Below are positions 8,214 through 17,528 of a stretch of 64,000 nucleotides of DNA, piece by piece. Every line of letters begins with the position of its first letter. The stretch's first letter is position 1. The notes below the pieces were generated by a model. The model had not been told where the DNA came from and searched no databases. It was given only the letters and a program-made list of their open reading frames with translations. The position numbers and the translations under genes were made by a program. Source of the DNA: Dolichospermum sp. LEGE 00240 (lineage in GTDB: Bacteria > Cyanobacteriota > Cyanobacteriia > Cyanobacteriales > Nostocaceae); contig NZ_JADEVZ010000013.1 in NCBI RefSeq assembly GCF_015207875.1, positions 24,116 to 88,115 of the forward strand. Direction: 5' to 3'.

Positions 8214-8305
8214 CTTATTTCTGCAAAATTGGGATGCTCCCCATAGGTTTCTCATCTCAAAGATAACTTATTATAGAAGTCAGGGATTTTGAATCCTTAG
8301 CCATT

Positions 8306-9421
8306 ATGTACTTAAAAACTTTACACCTCAAACAATTTCGGAATTACCAAAACCAAAAAGTTGAATTTACCGCTGCTAAAACAATTTTGGTAGGTAATAA
8401 TGCTCAAGGAAAATCGAACTTGTTAGAGGCTGTGGAGTTATTGGCAACATTGCGATCGCACCGGATGGCACGCGATCGTGATTTAATTAAGGAAGGTGAA
8501 TCTACAGCCCAAATTCATGGCACCCTAGACCGGATTCATAGCCACAGCGATTTAACTCTCACCTTCCGTCGTCAAGCGCGTCGCACCGTCGCCATAAATG
8601 GGCAAATAGTCCCCAGACAAATGGACTTTCTCGGTGTTCTCAATGCAGTAGAGTTTTCTAGTTTGGATTTAGAATTGGTGCGTGGTAGTCCTGAAATTCG
8701 TCGCAACTGGCTAGATACACTCTTAATTCAATTAGAACCAGTTTATGCTCACATTTTGCACCAATATCACCAAGTTTTACGCCAACGCAATGCTTTTTTA
8801 AAACTTTATCTAAATACACCAGAAAAATCTCTACAATCAGAATTAGCTATCTGGGATGCACAATTAGTAACTGCTGGTACAAAGGTGATTATGAGAAGAA
8901 ATAGAGCTATTCAACGATTAGCTCCTATAGCTTCTGCATGGCACGCTAGTATTAGTGGAGCATCCGAAATTCTGCAAATCAATTATGCTGCTAATATTCC
9001 CTTAGAAAAAACCTCTCCTCAAGAATTACAAGCAGCCTTTTTTACTAAACTTCAACAAAGAGCAGTTGCAGAATCACATCGAGGGATAACGTTAGTTGGA
9101 CCCCACCGCGATGAAATAGAATTAATTATTAATCAAACTCCTGCCCGCCAATATGGTTCTCAAGGTCAACAAAGAACTTTAGTTTTAGCTTTGAAATTAG
9201 CCGAATTACAATTAATTGAGGAAGTGATTAATGAACCACCTTTGTTATTATTAGATGATGTTTTAGCCGAATTAGATCCATCTCGTCAAGGTCAATTACT
9301 TGATGCTATTCAAGACCGCTTTCAAACCTTGATTACTACTACTCATTTAGGTGCTTTTGACTCTCAATGGTTGAAATCTTCCCAGATTCTATCTGTGAGT
9401 GCGGGAAAAATTGACAACTAA
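8306..9421 (+). CDS. recF: DNA replication and repair protein RecF
   Basis: SMC-like ATPase that, with RecO and RecR, helps load RecA at single-stranded gaps. The 371 aa equal the usual length. It shows Walker A GNNAQGKSN (~30-38), the ABC signature region YGSQGQQRTLVLALKLAE (~285-302), and Walker B LLLLDDVLAELD (~315-326). The N-terminal MYLKTLHLKQFRNY is typical. It stands alone, without the dnaA/dnaN/gyrB neighbours found in many bacteria, as is normal in cyanobacteria. Confidence 0.96.
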   Translation: MYLKTLHLKQFRNYQNQKVEFTAAKTILVGNNAQGKSNLLEAVELLATLRSHRMARDRDLIKEGESTAQIHGTLDRIHSHSDLTLTFRRQARRTVAINGQIVPRQMDFLGVLNAVEFSSLDLELVRGSPEIRRNWLDTLLIQLEPVYAHILHQYHQVLRQRNAFLKLYLNTPEKSLQSELAIWDAQLVTAGTKVIMRRNRAIQRLAPIASAWHASISGASEILQINYAANIPLEKTSPQELQAAFFTKLQQRAVAESHRGITLVGPHRDEIELIINQTPARQYGSQGQQRTLVLALKLAELQLIEEVINEPPLLLLDDVLAELDPSRQGQLLDAIQDRFQTLITTTHLGAFDSQWLKSSQILSVSAGKIDN

Positions 9422-9567
9422 TACCAATTTTATAGCAATTCCCAATCTCAATAAATACACCCCAACCGCCCTAAGGCTATACCCCCTTAGTCCCCAGAAT
9501 TTTTTGAAGCTAAATAGAAATTATTATTATAATAGAAAAACACTTTGCAAACATTGGAGATTTTCAA

Positions 9568-9954
9568 CTACCCGAAATCGTCAGAAAATAATGACACATC
9601 ATAAAATTTAAACTTTTGATCTACCGTAATTATTGTTAAACCTTCCACCAAAGCTTGAGAAATTAACATCCTATCAAACGGGTCTTTATGATGCCAAGGC
9701 AAACTACCCACATTCAAACAATGCTCCGCCGAAATATCCAAAACTTGACACCGATTATCCCGAAGCACCGCCAACAAATCATCGGGTTGCTTCAACTTTC
9801 CTAACGAAGTTTTAATCGCTATTTCCCATATTGTTGCTGCGCTAACAAAACTATCATTGACTGGATTTCTAATAATTTCTCGCACATCTGCCGACAACTT
9901 TGGGTCATTTGCTAACCACGACAATAAAACATGGGTATCTAATAAAAACCCCAT
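9568..9954 (-). CDS. vapC: PIN-domain ribonuclease toxin (VapC family)
   Basis: 128-aa PIN-domain protein, Mg2+-dependent RNase of a type II toxin-antitoxin pair. The acidic residues of the PIN site are present: Asp6 (LLDTHVLLSW), Glu44 (IWEIAIK), Asp ~94 (KDPFDRMLISQA) and Asp ~113 (IITVDQKF). The HxxxFDRMLxAQA-like block marks the cyanobacterial/soil subfamily. It starts within the stop codon of the antitoxin gene (TAATG), so the two are translationally coupled. It is convergent with recF. Such modules often move by horizontal transfer. Confidence 0.93.
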   Translation of the reverse strand: MGFLLDTHVLLSWLANDPKLSADVREIIRNPVNDSFVSAATIWEIAIKTSLGKLKQPDDLLAVLRDNRCQVLDISAEHCLNVGSLPWHHKDPFDRMLISQALVEGLTIITVDQKFKFYDVSLFSDDFG

Positions 9955-10196
9955 TAACCTTTTCCATAAAACATAGCGTTAATCTCCTCTGACTCATCAT
10001 CAAAATTATCAGCCATCCAAACGCGCCCTTCCCAAGCCCCAGGAGTCCGCGGCTCAGGTTCTGCTTCATAGCGGATCAAACGCACCAATGGTTTACCCTC
10101 TCGACTAATGACCACATCTTCACCCTCTAACACTGACTCTATTAATTCGAGAAGATATGCCCTTGCTTCTTGAACTGTTGCATTCTTCATAGACAA
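9954..10196 (-). CDS. Antitoxin of the Phd/YefM type
   Basis: 80 aa. The N-terminal half (NATVQEARAYLLELIESVLEGEDVVISREGKPLVRL) matches the Phd/YefM dimerisation and DNA-binding fold; the acidic C-terminal half would wrap the toxin (DNFDDESEEINAMFYG). It lies immediately upstream of the vapC-like toxin and overlaps it by one base. Antitoxins of this type usually repress their own promoter, which should lie in the A/T-rich DNA just above 10196. A second ATG two codons in could also be the start. Confidence 0.92.
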   Translation of the reverse strand: MSMKNATVQEARAYLLELIESVLEGEDVVISREGKPLVRLIRYEAEPEPRTPGAWEGRVWMADNFDDESEEINAMFYGKG

Positions 10197-10596
10197 AAAA
10201 ACAAAGAGATTAAAATCTAATTATAAGATGAAAATAATAATTCAGAACAACTTAAACAAGCTATTTTAAACCTGATATAAACCGAAAAAACCATAGAAGA
10301 TAGTAATAATCAGTACGGCGTATTTTATTAAGTAAAAGATAAATTAAATTGAGTCACCGTTTAAATATGCTTTAGAGAAAAATACTATTCTTAGACTTTA
10401 ATTAACGTCCAAAACCATAACAAAAAAACATAGCGCGTCAGGGTAGCTTCAAGATGATTTTGGATATGTGAAGTAAATCTCCTGTATTGGCTATTAATAC
10501 AGCTGATGGTGGGGTACAATTGTTAATTATCAGCCGTCCTAATCTGGGTGAAAAAGGCAATTAATTTCATACCTTTAAATTTTTCTGTTCACCTAA
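10197..10596. other. 400-bp spacer, possible C-terminal gene remnant
   Basis: Very A/T-rich. On the plus strand at about 10480-10563 codons read PVLAINTADGGVQLLIISRPN...-stop, with the regular composition of a real protein tail but no start. I do not recognise it. Nothing else is supported. Confidence 0.35.
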
Positions 10597-11055
10597 CTAA
10601 TAAAATTTTTCTAATCTTTTAAATATGTGTAGAATAATTACAGTTAAAATCGCGCCCATTAATCCTAATTGCCATAAACCACACCCAGCCGCAATTCCCA
10701 AAGCAGCGGATACCCAAATTGCAGCAGCAGAAGTTAATCCGTGAACTTCTGGAGATTTTGATGATTGGGAAGATTGACGCAAAATCTCCCCAGCGCCTAA
10801 AAACCCCACTCCAGCAGCGATACCTTGAACTACACGACTAATAGCATCAGCACTAAGTTGTGTCCCACCTGTTTGGATAGCAATCAGAGTAAATACAGAT
10901 GAACCTAAACTGACTAACATATGGGTTCTTAAACCAGCCGGTTTATTTTTTAGTTGTCGTTCTAAGCCAATTATAGCCCCAATAAACAAGGCGAAACACA
11001 GACGAAGACCGGTGTTTAGCCAGTCACTACTGGCAATATAGTAAGGGTTAATCAA
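10597..11055 (-). CDS. MgtC/SapB family membrane protein
   Basis: 152 aa with about four transmembrane segments. Hallmarks: GAIIGLERQLKNKPAGLRTHMLVSLGSS, then GFLGAGEIL and GLTSAAAIWVSAALGIAAG. MgtC-type proteins inhibit the F-type ATPase and help cells cope with low Mg2+ or phosphate. Here the C-terminal ACT-like domain of longer MgtC proteins is missing, so this is the short SapB-like form. It is transcribed away from the next gene; no leader with obvious Mg2+-sensing structure is visible. Confidence 0.9.
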   Translation of the reverse strand: MINPYYIASSDWLNTGLRLCFALFIGAIIGLERQLKNKPAGLRTHMLVSLGSSVFTLIAIQTGGTQLSADAISRVVQGIAAGVGFLGAGEILRQSSQSSKSPEVHGLTSAAAIWVSAALGIAAGCGLWQLGLMGAILTVIILHIFKRLEKFY

Positions 11056-11183
11056 GTTCTGTTGGTGGTAAATAGTTTGATAGGGAAATTTGTGAAATTA
11101 GTCATAAAATATGGGTGTATTGTCCATACTAATTGGTAATATAGTAACAAAAAGTATGTAATAAATATTATTTAATAAATTGA

Positions 11184-13511
11184 GTGGATAAACTCTATTG
11201 GCTTGACCAAATTAAACTACAAGACCGCCCGAAGGTTGGAGTTCAGGCGTTTTATTTAAGCAAAATTAAACAACAGGGCTATCCTGTTCTGCCTGGTTTT
11301 GTGGTAGAAGCGGATGTTTTACGGCAATTCCTAGAAACTCTCAATAGTTCAGAGTCGTTAATTGCTGATTTACCCTATTCTTCTCTACATTTAGATGTAC
11401 ATAATTGGCGACAACTGCAACAGGTAGCCGGACGCTTACGTCAGGAAATTATCTCAGCGACTGTGCCACCTCATTGGGTGAGGACAATTTTTCAAGCAGC
11501 CAGACAATGGCAAAGAAGCAGTTTAATTTTGCGTCCCAGTTTGGCAATATCAAATAACCAAGAAATGAAAAATGTATCTGGGTTATTAGAACCAGTATTT
11601 TGTCCTTGTGAAGAAGAGGAAATAGGTGAAGCTTTAAAGCTGCTTTGGAGTCAGTTATTCCGGGCGAGAAGTTTACTATATTGGCACAGTGCGGGGATTA
11701 GTTTGCCTAGCATTAATTTAGGGGTGTTAGTGCAACCAGTTGACAATGCGATCGCTTCTGGTGTAATCAATACTAAATCATCGGCATGGGATATTGAAGC
11801 TACTTGGGGTTTAGGACTAGCAATTACCAACGGTGAAGTATTACCAGATGTTTACTACATAGAACCAAAAACCGGCGCAGTCATAGAACGACAATTGGGT
11901 AATAAAATGTTGGCGTATCGTCTTAATCATGGTAATGCTTTTACAGATGAACAACTGCAACCAACATTAGATACTGATTTTTTACTAGCGTATGTTCTGG
12001 AAGAATCTCAACAACAAGAATATGCTTTGCCAGAGGAATTTTTGCAAGAATTAATTACTGTAGGCAATCAAATAGTCAGTGAATTAGGTGCAACTTTAAC
12101 TATGAAATGGACAGTTGCCAAGGAATCTTTAGCCACAAAACTCTATATTACAGAAGTCACTGTTCCCCAATCTGTAAATAAGAGTGTGCAATTTATTCAA
12201 GGCGTTGGGGCAGCCAGAGGGAGAATTATTGCTAATGCCCATATTTTTAATTCATCACAAAAAGTAATCCAAGTTCCTACAGGCGTAATTCTCATCGCCC
12301 CAATGATTACTCCTGATTGTTTACCCTTGCTACAAGGCGTTGCGGGGATTATTACAGAACAAGGGGGATTAACCAGTCATGGAGCGATTTTAGCCAGAGA
12401 GTTGGGTATTCCTGCGGTGGTGAGTGCCACTGGTGCAACAACTATTTTACAAGCAGGTGAAAAATTATTAATAGATGGTGATAAGGGAGAAGTATATCGT
12501 CTCACAGGTGATGAAGAAAATTTTCCTAGTCAGGAGATAGAAGGATTAATTAAAGAGGAAAAAGTTGTCAATTATCAGCCAATAAATTTACCCATAATTG
12601 CGACTAAGTTACTCATAAATCTGAGTCAAGAACGATTAATTAAACAAGTAAAAGGTTTACCTGTGGATGGGGTGGGATTATTGCGTTCAGAATTAATGAT
12701 GTTAAATATTCTGGAGAAAAAACATCCTCAAGAATGGTTGAAAGCCGGAAGAAAAGCGGAATTATTAGAGTTATTATCTAAGCAAATTATGCAGTTTGCC
12801 CGTGCTTTTTCACCCAGACCGATTTTTTATCGGTCTTTAGATTGGCTACCTCATGATTTGCCATCATTGAGTACAGATACCCCATTATCAAAGTCATCAA
12901 TTATCAGCGATCGCGGTATTTTCAGCTATATACAAAATCCGGCGGTTTTTGAATTAGAATTACAAGCTTTAGCGATAGTTCAAGCATCTGGCTATAGAAA
13001 TATTAATTTGCTATTACCTTTTGTCCGCAGTGTTGAAGAATTTGTATTTTGTCGTCACAAGGTTGAACAAGCTGGGTTAATGCAAATATCCCAGTTTCAA
13101 TTATGGATGATGGCAGAAGTTCCTAGTGTATTATTTCTATTACCTGAATATATTAAAGCTGGTGTGATGGGTATTTCCATTGGCACAAATGATTTAACAC
13201 AATTATTGTTAGGAATAGATCGAGAACAGGGAAAACCAGGAATAGGCTCGAAATATCTTGATGAAAGTCATCCAGCAGTGATGGGTGCAATATCTCAATT
13301 AATTAAAATGTCTCAAGCTGGGGGTATTTCCTGTTCTATCTGTGGTCAAGCTCCGGTGCTTTATCCAGAAATGATTGATAAATTAATAGAATGGGGGATT
13401 AGTTCTATTTCTGTAGAACCGGAAGCAGTGGAAAGGACTTATCAAGCGATCGCTCGTGCTGAACAAAGATTAATTGTAGCAGCAGCACGGCGACAACTGG
13501 GAAATTTGTAA
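11184..13511 (+). CDS. Phosphoenolpyruvate synthase/PPDK-like protein with divergent ATP domain
   Basis: 775 aa starting at GTG. The C-terminal two thirds fit PEP-utilising enzymes: swivelling His domain GGLTSHGAILARELGIPAVV (~395-415) and a TIM barrel with VGLLRSELMM, MMAEVPSVLFLLPEY, IGTNDLTQLLLGIDRE and the active-site Cys region SCSICGQAP (~715). The N-terminal ATP-grasp part is clearly altered: where PEP synthases have a VRSSATAEDLP-type motif, this has ILRPSLAISNNQEMKN. The fold is recognisable (ATWGLGLAITNGEVLPDVYYI), but ATP use is doubtful. It may be a divergent PEP synthase or a regulatory paralogue. It is monocistronic. Confidence 0.75.
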   Translation: MDKLYWLDQIKLQDRPKVGVQAFYLSKIKQQGYPVLPGFVVEADVLRQFLETLNSSESLIADLPYSSLHLDVHNWRQLQQVAGRLRQEIISATVPPHWVRTIFQAARQWQRSSLILRPSLAISNNQEMKNVSGLLEPVFCPCEEEEIGEALKLLWSQLFRARSLLYWHSAGISLPSINLGVLVQPVDNAIASGVINTKSSAWDIEATWGLGLAITNGEVLPDVYYIEPKTGAVIERQLGNKMLAYRLNHGNAFTDEQLQPTLDTDFLLAYVLEESQQQEYALPEEFLQELITVGNQIVSELGATLTMKWTVAKESLATKLYITEVTVPQSVNKSVQFIQGVGAARGRIIANAHIFNSSQKVIQVPTGVILIAPMITPDCLPLLQGVAGIITEQGGLTSHGAILARELGIPAVVSATGATTILQAGEKLLIDGDKGEVYRLTGDEENFPSQEIEGLIKEEKVVNYQPINLPIIATKLLINLSQERLIKQVKGLPVDGVGLLRSELMMLNILEKKHPQEWLKAGRKAELLELLSKQIMQFARAFSPRPIFYRSLDWLPHDLPSLSTDTPLSKSSIISDRGIFSYIQNPAVFELELQALAIVQASGYRNINLLLPFVRSVEEFVFCRHKVEQAGLMQISQFQLWMMAEVPSVLFLLPEYIKAGVMGISIGTNDLTQLLLGIDREQGKPGIGSKYLDESHPAVMGAISQLIKMSQAGGISCSICGQAPVLYPEMIDKLIEWGISSISVEPEAVERTYQAIARAEQRLIVAAARRQLGNL

Positions 13512-13583
13512 TTTTTTTTAATTGCTCATCAAGAACATAAAAAAACAACTATTATAGATAATGGTTCATTCACTTGTGTGTAA

Positions 13584-16500
13584 ATGTCATTCCCACAATT
13601 TCAACAACATCTTACTAACTTAATCACGACAGCGGAAACTATGCTGCGTTCATCTCGTAGTGGCAAACCAGAGGAAAATACAAAAGATAGTCTGATTGTA
13701 CCTTTTCTCGATGCACTAGGTTATACAACAGAATATCGGACACTTGAAGGATCAATTCGCAGCTTAATTGGCACTACTACATGGGTAGATTATTTATTAC
13801 GCAATGAAGTAGGAAAGCATCCAAAATTGATGTTTGAAGCTAAAAGTTTATGGGATAAAAATATCTGGGAAACAAATTCACAACAAGTTTTAGATTACCT
13901 CAGAAACTATAGTTTAGATATCGGGACACAAGAACCTGTACTTTGGATTATTTTATCTAATTTTCGGGAATGGCACATTTTAAGATTACAAGATAGAAAA
14001 CCCTTTTGGTCATTTACACTTGATCAGTTAAAAAATGATCCTGAATTGGTAAATAGAGTATATACCTGTTTGAGTCGTGAAAATTTATCTGGCAACCATT
14101 TAGAAGCATTTTATAGTGAAAAAACTAGAGAAGAATTAGGAACAAAATTTCTAGCAGATTTAAAAATTTGGCGCGTAATTCTTGCTAATGGCATTAAAAA
14201 ATCCCAACCTAATTTAAGTTTAGAGAAAATTCGTGAAGCAGCGCAAATCATTTTAAATCGTTTTCTATTAATTAGACTTTTAGAGACATTTAGCCGAGAA
14301 ATGCCCTTTAATTATCTGGGTAGAGTTTATTATAACTGGCAACAAACCTTTCCAAATTTGCCATTTATTGACCAACTTAGACAAGCATTTCGTAGTACAT
14401 GGTTAGACTATAATACTGAGCTATTTCAACCTTCTTGGATTGATGAATTAACAATTGATGTTGAGTATTTAGAATCAATTATTGTCATTAATGCAGTACC
14501 ACAGGAAGGTATACTTGATACAATTACTGGAACATTAGCTAATTATCGTTCAATTTATAACTATGATTTCACAACTCTAACCCAGGATATATTAGGTACT
14601 GCTTATGAACAATTTTTAGCCCATCAATTAATTCTTGTTAACGATGTAGTCCAAATTCTAGAAAATCAAAAAACTCGCAAAAAAGAAGGTATTTTTTATA
14701 CTCCTAACTATATAGTTCGTCAAATTGTTTATCAAACTTTACAGCCCTTAGTACAACCTAAAATTGATCAAGCCATTCAATTCCTAGAAATTGGTGAATT
14801 ACAACAAGCTTATTTAGTAGCAGCATCAGTTTTAGAAATTACAGTTCTTGATCCTGCTTGTGGTTCAGGTTCATTTTTATTAGGTGCATTTGATTATTTA
14901 TTAACAGAACTAAAACGTTATAACCAAGCGTGTCAAACGGCTAAAATTCCTGATAATTTTGATTTATTTACTCATGTATCAGTACAACCAATTATTAATC
15001 CTGAAGAACAAATTTTAGTCAAAATGCTGCATGGAGTAGATCGAGATCCCCAAGCAGTATTATTAGCAAAATTATCACTATGGACAAGATTATTACGTGC
15101 GCGTCCTGGAGAATATGGTAGACGCAATGGTTCTATCTATTCTCATTTACCAGCACTCACTTTAAATATTCGGGTTGGGGATAGTTTAATTCATAGTCCC
15201 GCTAATTTAGAACCTTTTTACCAACAATTAACAATAGTTGCAGATTTGGCTAATATTGCTAGAGATCCTAATCAAAGTGAAATAGAAAGAAATCAAGCAG
15301 TTAGTAATTTAGAAAATACAATTGTAACTATTAATCAACAAATTAATTCTGTTTTAACTGCGTTTTTTGCTAGTGATGAAAGTATCAATTCAGTAATTTA
15401 CTTAATTAAAAACAGAGAAGCTGAAGTAGCAGAAATAGAAGCAATACGAGAATTTATCACAGAAGATATCAATTCTGAACAAACCTTAGAAAATTGGACA
15501 TCTGCTGAATTAGCGAGAGTTAAATCTGAACTCATGAGTTTAGAAACAGCTAAAGAAGAGGTAATTATTAAACGTCCATTTAATTGGGAAGTTGAATTTT
15601 CCCATATTTTTGATCCTAGATTACCAAAGTCAGAACAAGGTTTTTCTGTCATCATTGGTAATCCTCCTTATTTTAATGTTGATTCAACATTTGGTAGAGG
15701 TGCATTAGAATTAAAATGGCTCAAATATGCTTATGTTGATATTTACACTGATAAAACAGATATTTTGTTTTATTTCTTCCGTCGAGGGTTTGAAATTTTA
15801 AAAGCAGATGGTTATTTAACTTTTATTATTTCTCGTGCTTTCATTCAAGGTGATAAATCTAGAAGTTTACGAGAATTTATCTGTAAAAATACGAAAATAG
15901 TCAATATTATTGATTTCTTAGGTCATCAAGTCTTTAAAGCGGGAATTGCTACCTGTATTATTGAATTTCAAAGAAAAAATCCTCAACCAGAAGATACTTT
16001 TACTACCTTTTATGTCCTGGATCTTAATATTGTCAAAAATACTTTTATGAGTGATGATTGTTCTTTACATTTAACCCAAGGTGTAACTCAGGTAAATATT
16101 ACACAATCTGAATTAGATGATAATCGTTGGCAAATATCTCCATATAATGATATTTTTAATACAATTGATGAATCTGGTATCAAGTTAAGAGAAATAGATT
16201 GGGTACGTTATACAGAAGGTATTACTACAGGACGTGATTCTATTTTTGAAGGACAATTTAATACAAAATTTCCAGAGAATTACTACTTACAAAGAGTATC
16301 TATTTCTTCTATTAATTCCTATGGTTGTGAACCTCCAGAAACTCAAATTTTGTATTATACTCATCAAACTGAATGGGAAGAATTGCCTAAAGCTATAAAA
16401 ACATATTTACAAAAAAATAAGTTAGAATTAGAAAGTAGAGATGTTTATAGAAATAAAACCAGTAGTTATAAATGGTTTCATTTGCATCGGCCACGTCATG

Positions 16501-17459
16501 GTATGAGAGATGCAAAAATTTTATTTCCTCGTCGTGCAAGTTCTAATAAGTTTTTTGTTGATGAACAGGGAATTTGCGGGTTTAAAAGTGATGTAGCTGC
16601 TTATATAAAATGTGGAAATATTGATGTTAATATCCTTTACTATATCTGTGCTTTACTCAATTCTCAAGTTTTAGAATTCCGCTATCGTGCATTAGGTGGA
16701 ATTGGAAAACTCACAGGTAAAGGAATGTTTGAATATTTTGAAAATCAAGTTGGTGATTTACCAATTCCTCAGTTGAATGAAGAAAATCATGATGACTATC
16801 AAGAGTTACTTAAATTAAGTCGTGAAGCGCATGAAATTTGGCAAAGTCGCTATCAAATTATCACAATTTATGAATCTAAAGCTGCAAAAATTCCTAGTAA
16901 AGAAGTATTATTAACTGAATATCATAAATTATCTAGTGATTATGCTGTTGATATTGAATGGGAAAGTTCTCATGCTAATGAAGAAGGACATTTACTGGAA
17001 TTGAAAATTGAACCCACTGCAAATGGATATATTATTTGGGGAGAGGTAACTGATGATGAAGATTGGAAAGAAGGTGATCGAAAATGGATAGAAATAGCTA
17101 ATGTGAATATTCGTAACCCCTATTTACGGAGATATATATTAGCAAGATTGATTTATTTAACTGAATTTGATTCATCTTTCCGTCGTAAACAAAAATTATC
17201 GCGGGAAATAGGAAACTTAGTTAATATTACTTTTGATGTTTTAAAAGTTAATAAATATGACGAAGATAGATTTAGTAATCTTCGTACTTTAGAAATTATT
17301 GAACAAAGAGTTCAGCAAGAAGTAGGTAGATCAGATTTAGAAACAGTTTTACTTAGACAAATAGAAATTAAAAATCAAATTGACAAAAAAGCTTACCGGA
17401 TGTATAACGCAGAGGAATATGTAGATATTATTGAACAAGCTTTAAAAGTTGTGTTGTAA
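13584..17459 (+). CDS. Type IIG restriction-modification enzyme (Eco57I-like, single chain)
   Basis: 1291 aa combining nuclease, adenine methyltransferase and target recognition. N-terminal PD-(D/E)xK-like nuclease (~30-95): KDSLIVPFLDALGY, then VDYLL and LMFEAKS. N6-adenine methylase: motif I LDPACGSGSFLLGAFDYL (~425) and motif IV IIGNPPYF (~692). The long C-terminal region (~830-1290) with an ALNSQVLEFRYRALGGIGK stretch resembles TaqI-type specificity domains. No separate R, M or S genes flank it. Its A/T content is higher than in neighbouring housekeeping genes, consistent with transfer. It could also belong to the BREX-like PglX group, but no partner genes are present. Confidence 0.85.
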   Translation: MSFPQFQQHLTNLITTAETMLRSSRSGKPEENTKDSLIVPFLDALGYTTEYRTLEGSIRSLIGTTTWVDYLLRNEVGKHPKLMFEAKSLWDKNIWETNSQQVLDYLRNYSLDIGTQEPVLWIILSNFREWHILRLQDRKPFWSFTLDQLKNDPELVNRVYTCLSRENLSGNHLEAFYSEKTREELGTKFLADLKIWRVILANGIKKSQPNLSLEKIREAAQIILNRFLLIRLLETFSREMPFNYLGRVYYNWQQTFPNLPFIDQLRQAFRSTWLDYNTELFQPSWIDELTIDVEYLESIIVINAVPQEGILDTITGTLANYRSIYNYDFTTLTQDILGTAYEQFLAHQLILVNDVVQILENQKTRKKEGIFYTPNYIVRQIVYQTLQPLVQPKIDQAIQFLEIGELQQAYLVAASVLEITVLDPACGSGSFLLGAFDYLLTELKRYNQACQTAKIPDNFDLFTHVSVQPIINPEEQILVKMLHGVDRDPQAVLLAKLSLWTRLLRARPGEYGRRNGSIYSHLPALTLNIRVGDSLIHSPANLEPFYQQLTIVADLANIARDPNQSEIERNQAVSNLENTIVTINQQINSVLTAFFASDESINSVIYLIKNREAEVAEIEAIREFITEDINSEQTLENWTSAELARVKSELMSLETAKEEVIIKRPFNWEVEFSHIFDPRLPKSEQGFSVIIGNPPYFNVDSTFGRGALELKWLKYAYVDIYTDKTDILFYFFRRGFEILKADGYLTFIISRAFIQGDKSRSLREFICKNTKIVNIIDFLGHQVFKAGIATCIIEFQRKNPQPEDTFTTFYVLDLNIVKNTFMSDDCSLHLTQGVTQVNITQSELDDNRWQISPYNDIFNTIDESGIKLREIDWVRYTEGITTGRDSIFEGQFNTKFPENYYLQRVSISSINSYGCEPPETQILYYTHQTEWEELPKAIKTYLQKNKLELESRDVYRNKTSSYKWFHLHRPRHGMRDAKILFPRRASSNKFFVDEQGICGFKSDVAAYIKCGNIDVNILYYICALLNSQVLEFRYRALGGIGKLTGKGMFEYFENQVGDLPIPQLNEENHDDYQELLKLSREAHEIWQSRYQIITIYESKAAKIPSKEVLLTEYHKLSSDYAVDIEWESSHANEEGHLLELKIEPTANGYIIWGEVTDDEDWKEGDRKWIEIANVNIRNPYLRRYILARLIYLTEFDSSFRRKQKLSREIGNLVNITFDVLKVNKYDEDRFSNLRTLEIIEQRVQQEVGRSDLETVLLRQIEIKNQIDKKAYRMYNAEEYVDIIEQALKVVL

Positions 17460-17488
17460 TTTCAATTCCTAGTAACTGCTAATAATAT

Positions 17489-17513
17489 CCCCGACTTCTT
17501 CAAGAAGTCAGGG
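17489..17513. terminator. Hairpin between convergent genes
   Basis: GACTTCTT-C-AAGAAGTC flanked by CCC/GGG forms an ~11-bp stem 30 bp after the type IIG gene and 16 bp after the stop of the baeRF gene on the other strand. It is probably a bidirectional terminator, although no long T-tract follows. The CCCTGACTTCTT sequence is itself a dispersed repeat (a GAAGTCAGGGAT half also stands at ~8277). Confidence 0.5.
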
Positions 17514-17528
17514 ATCTGACGCTTAAAA

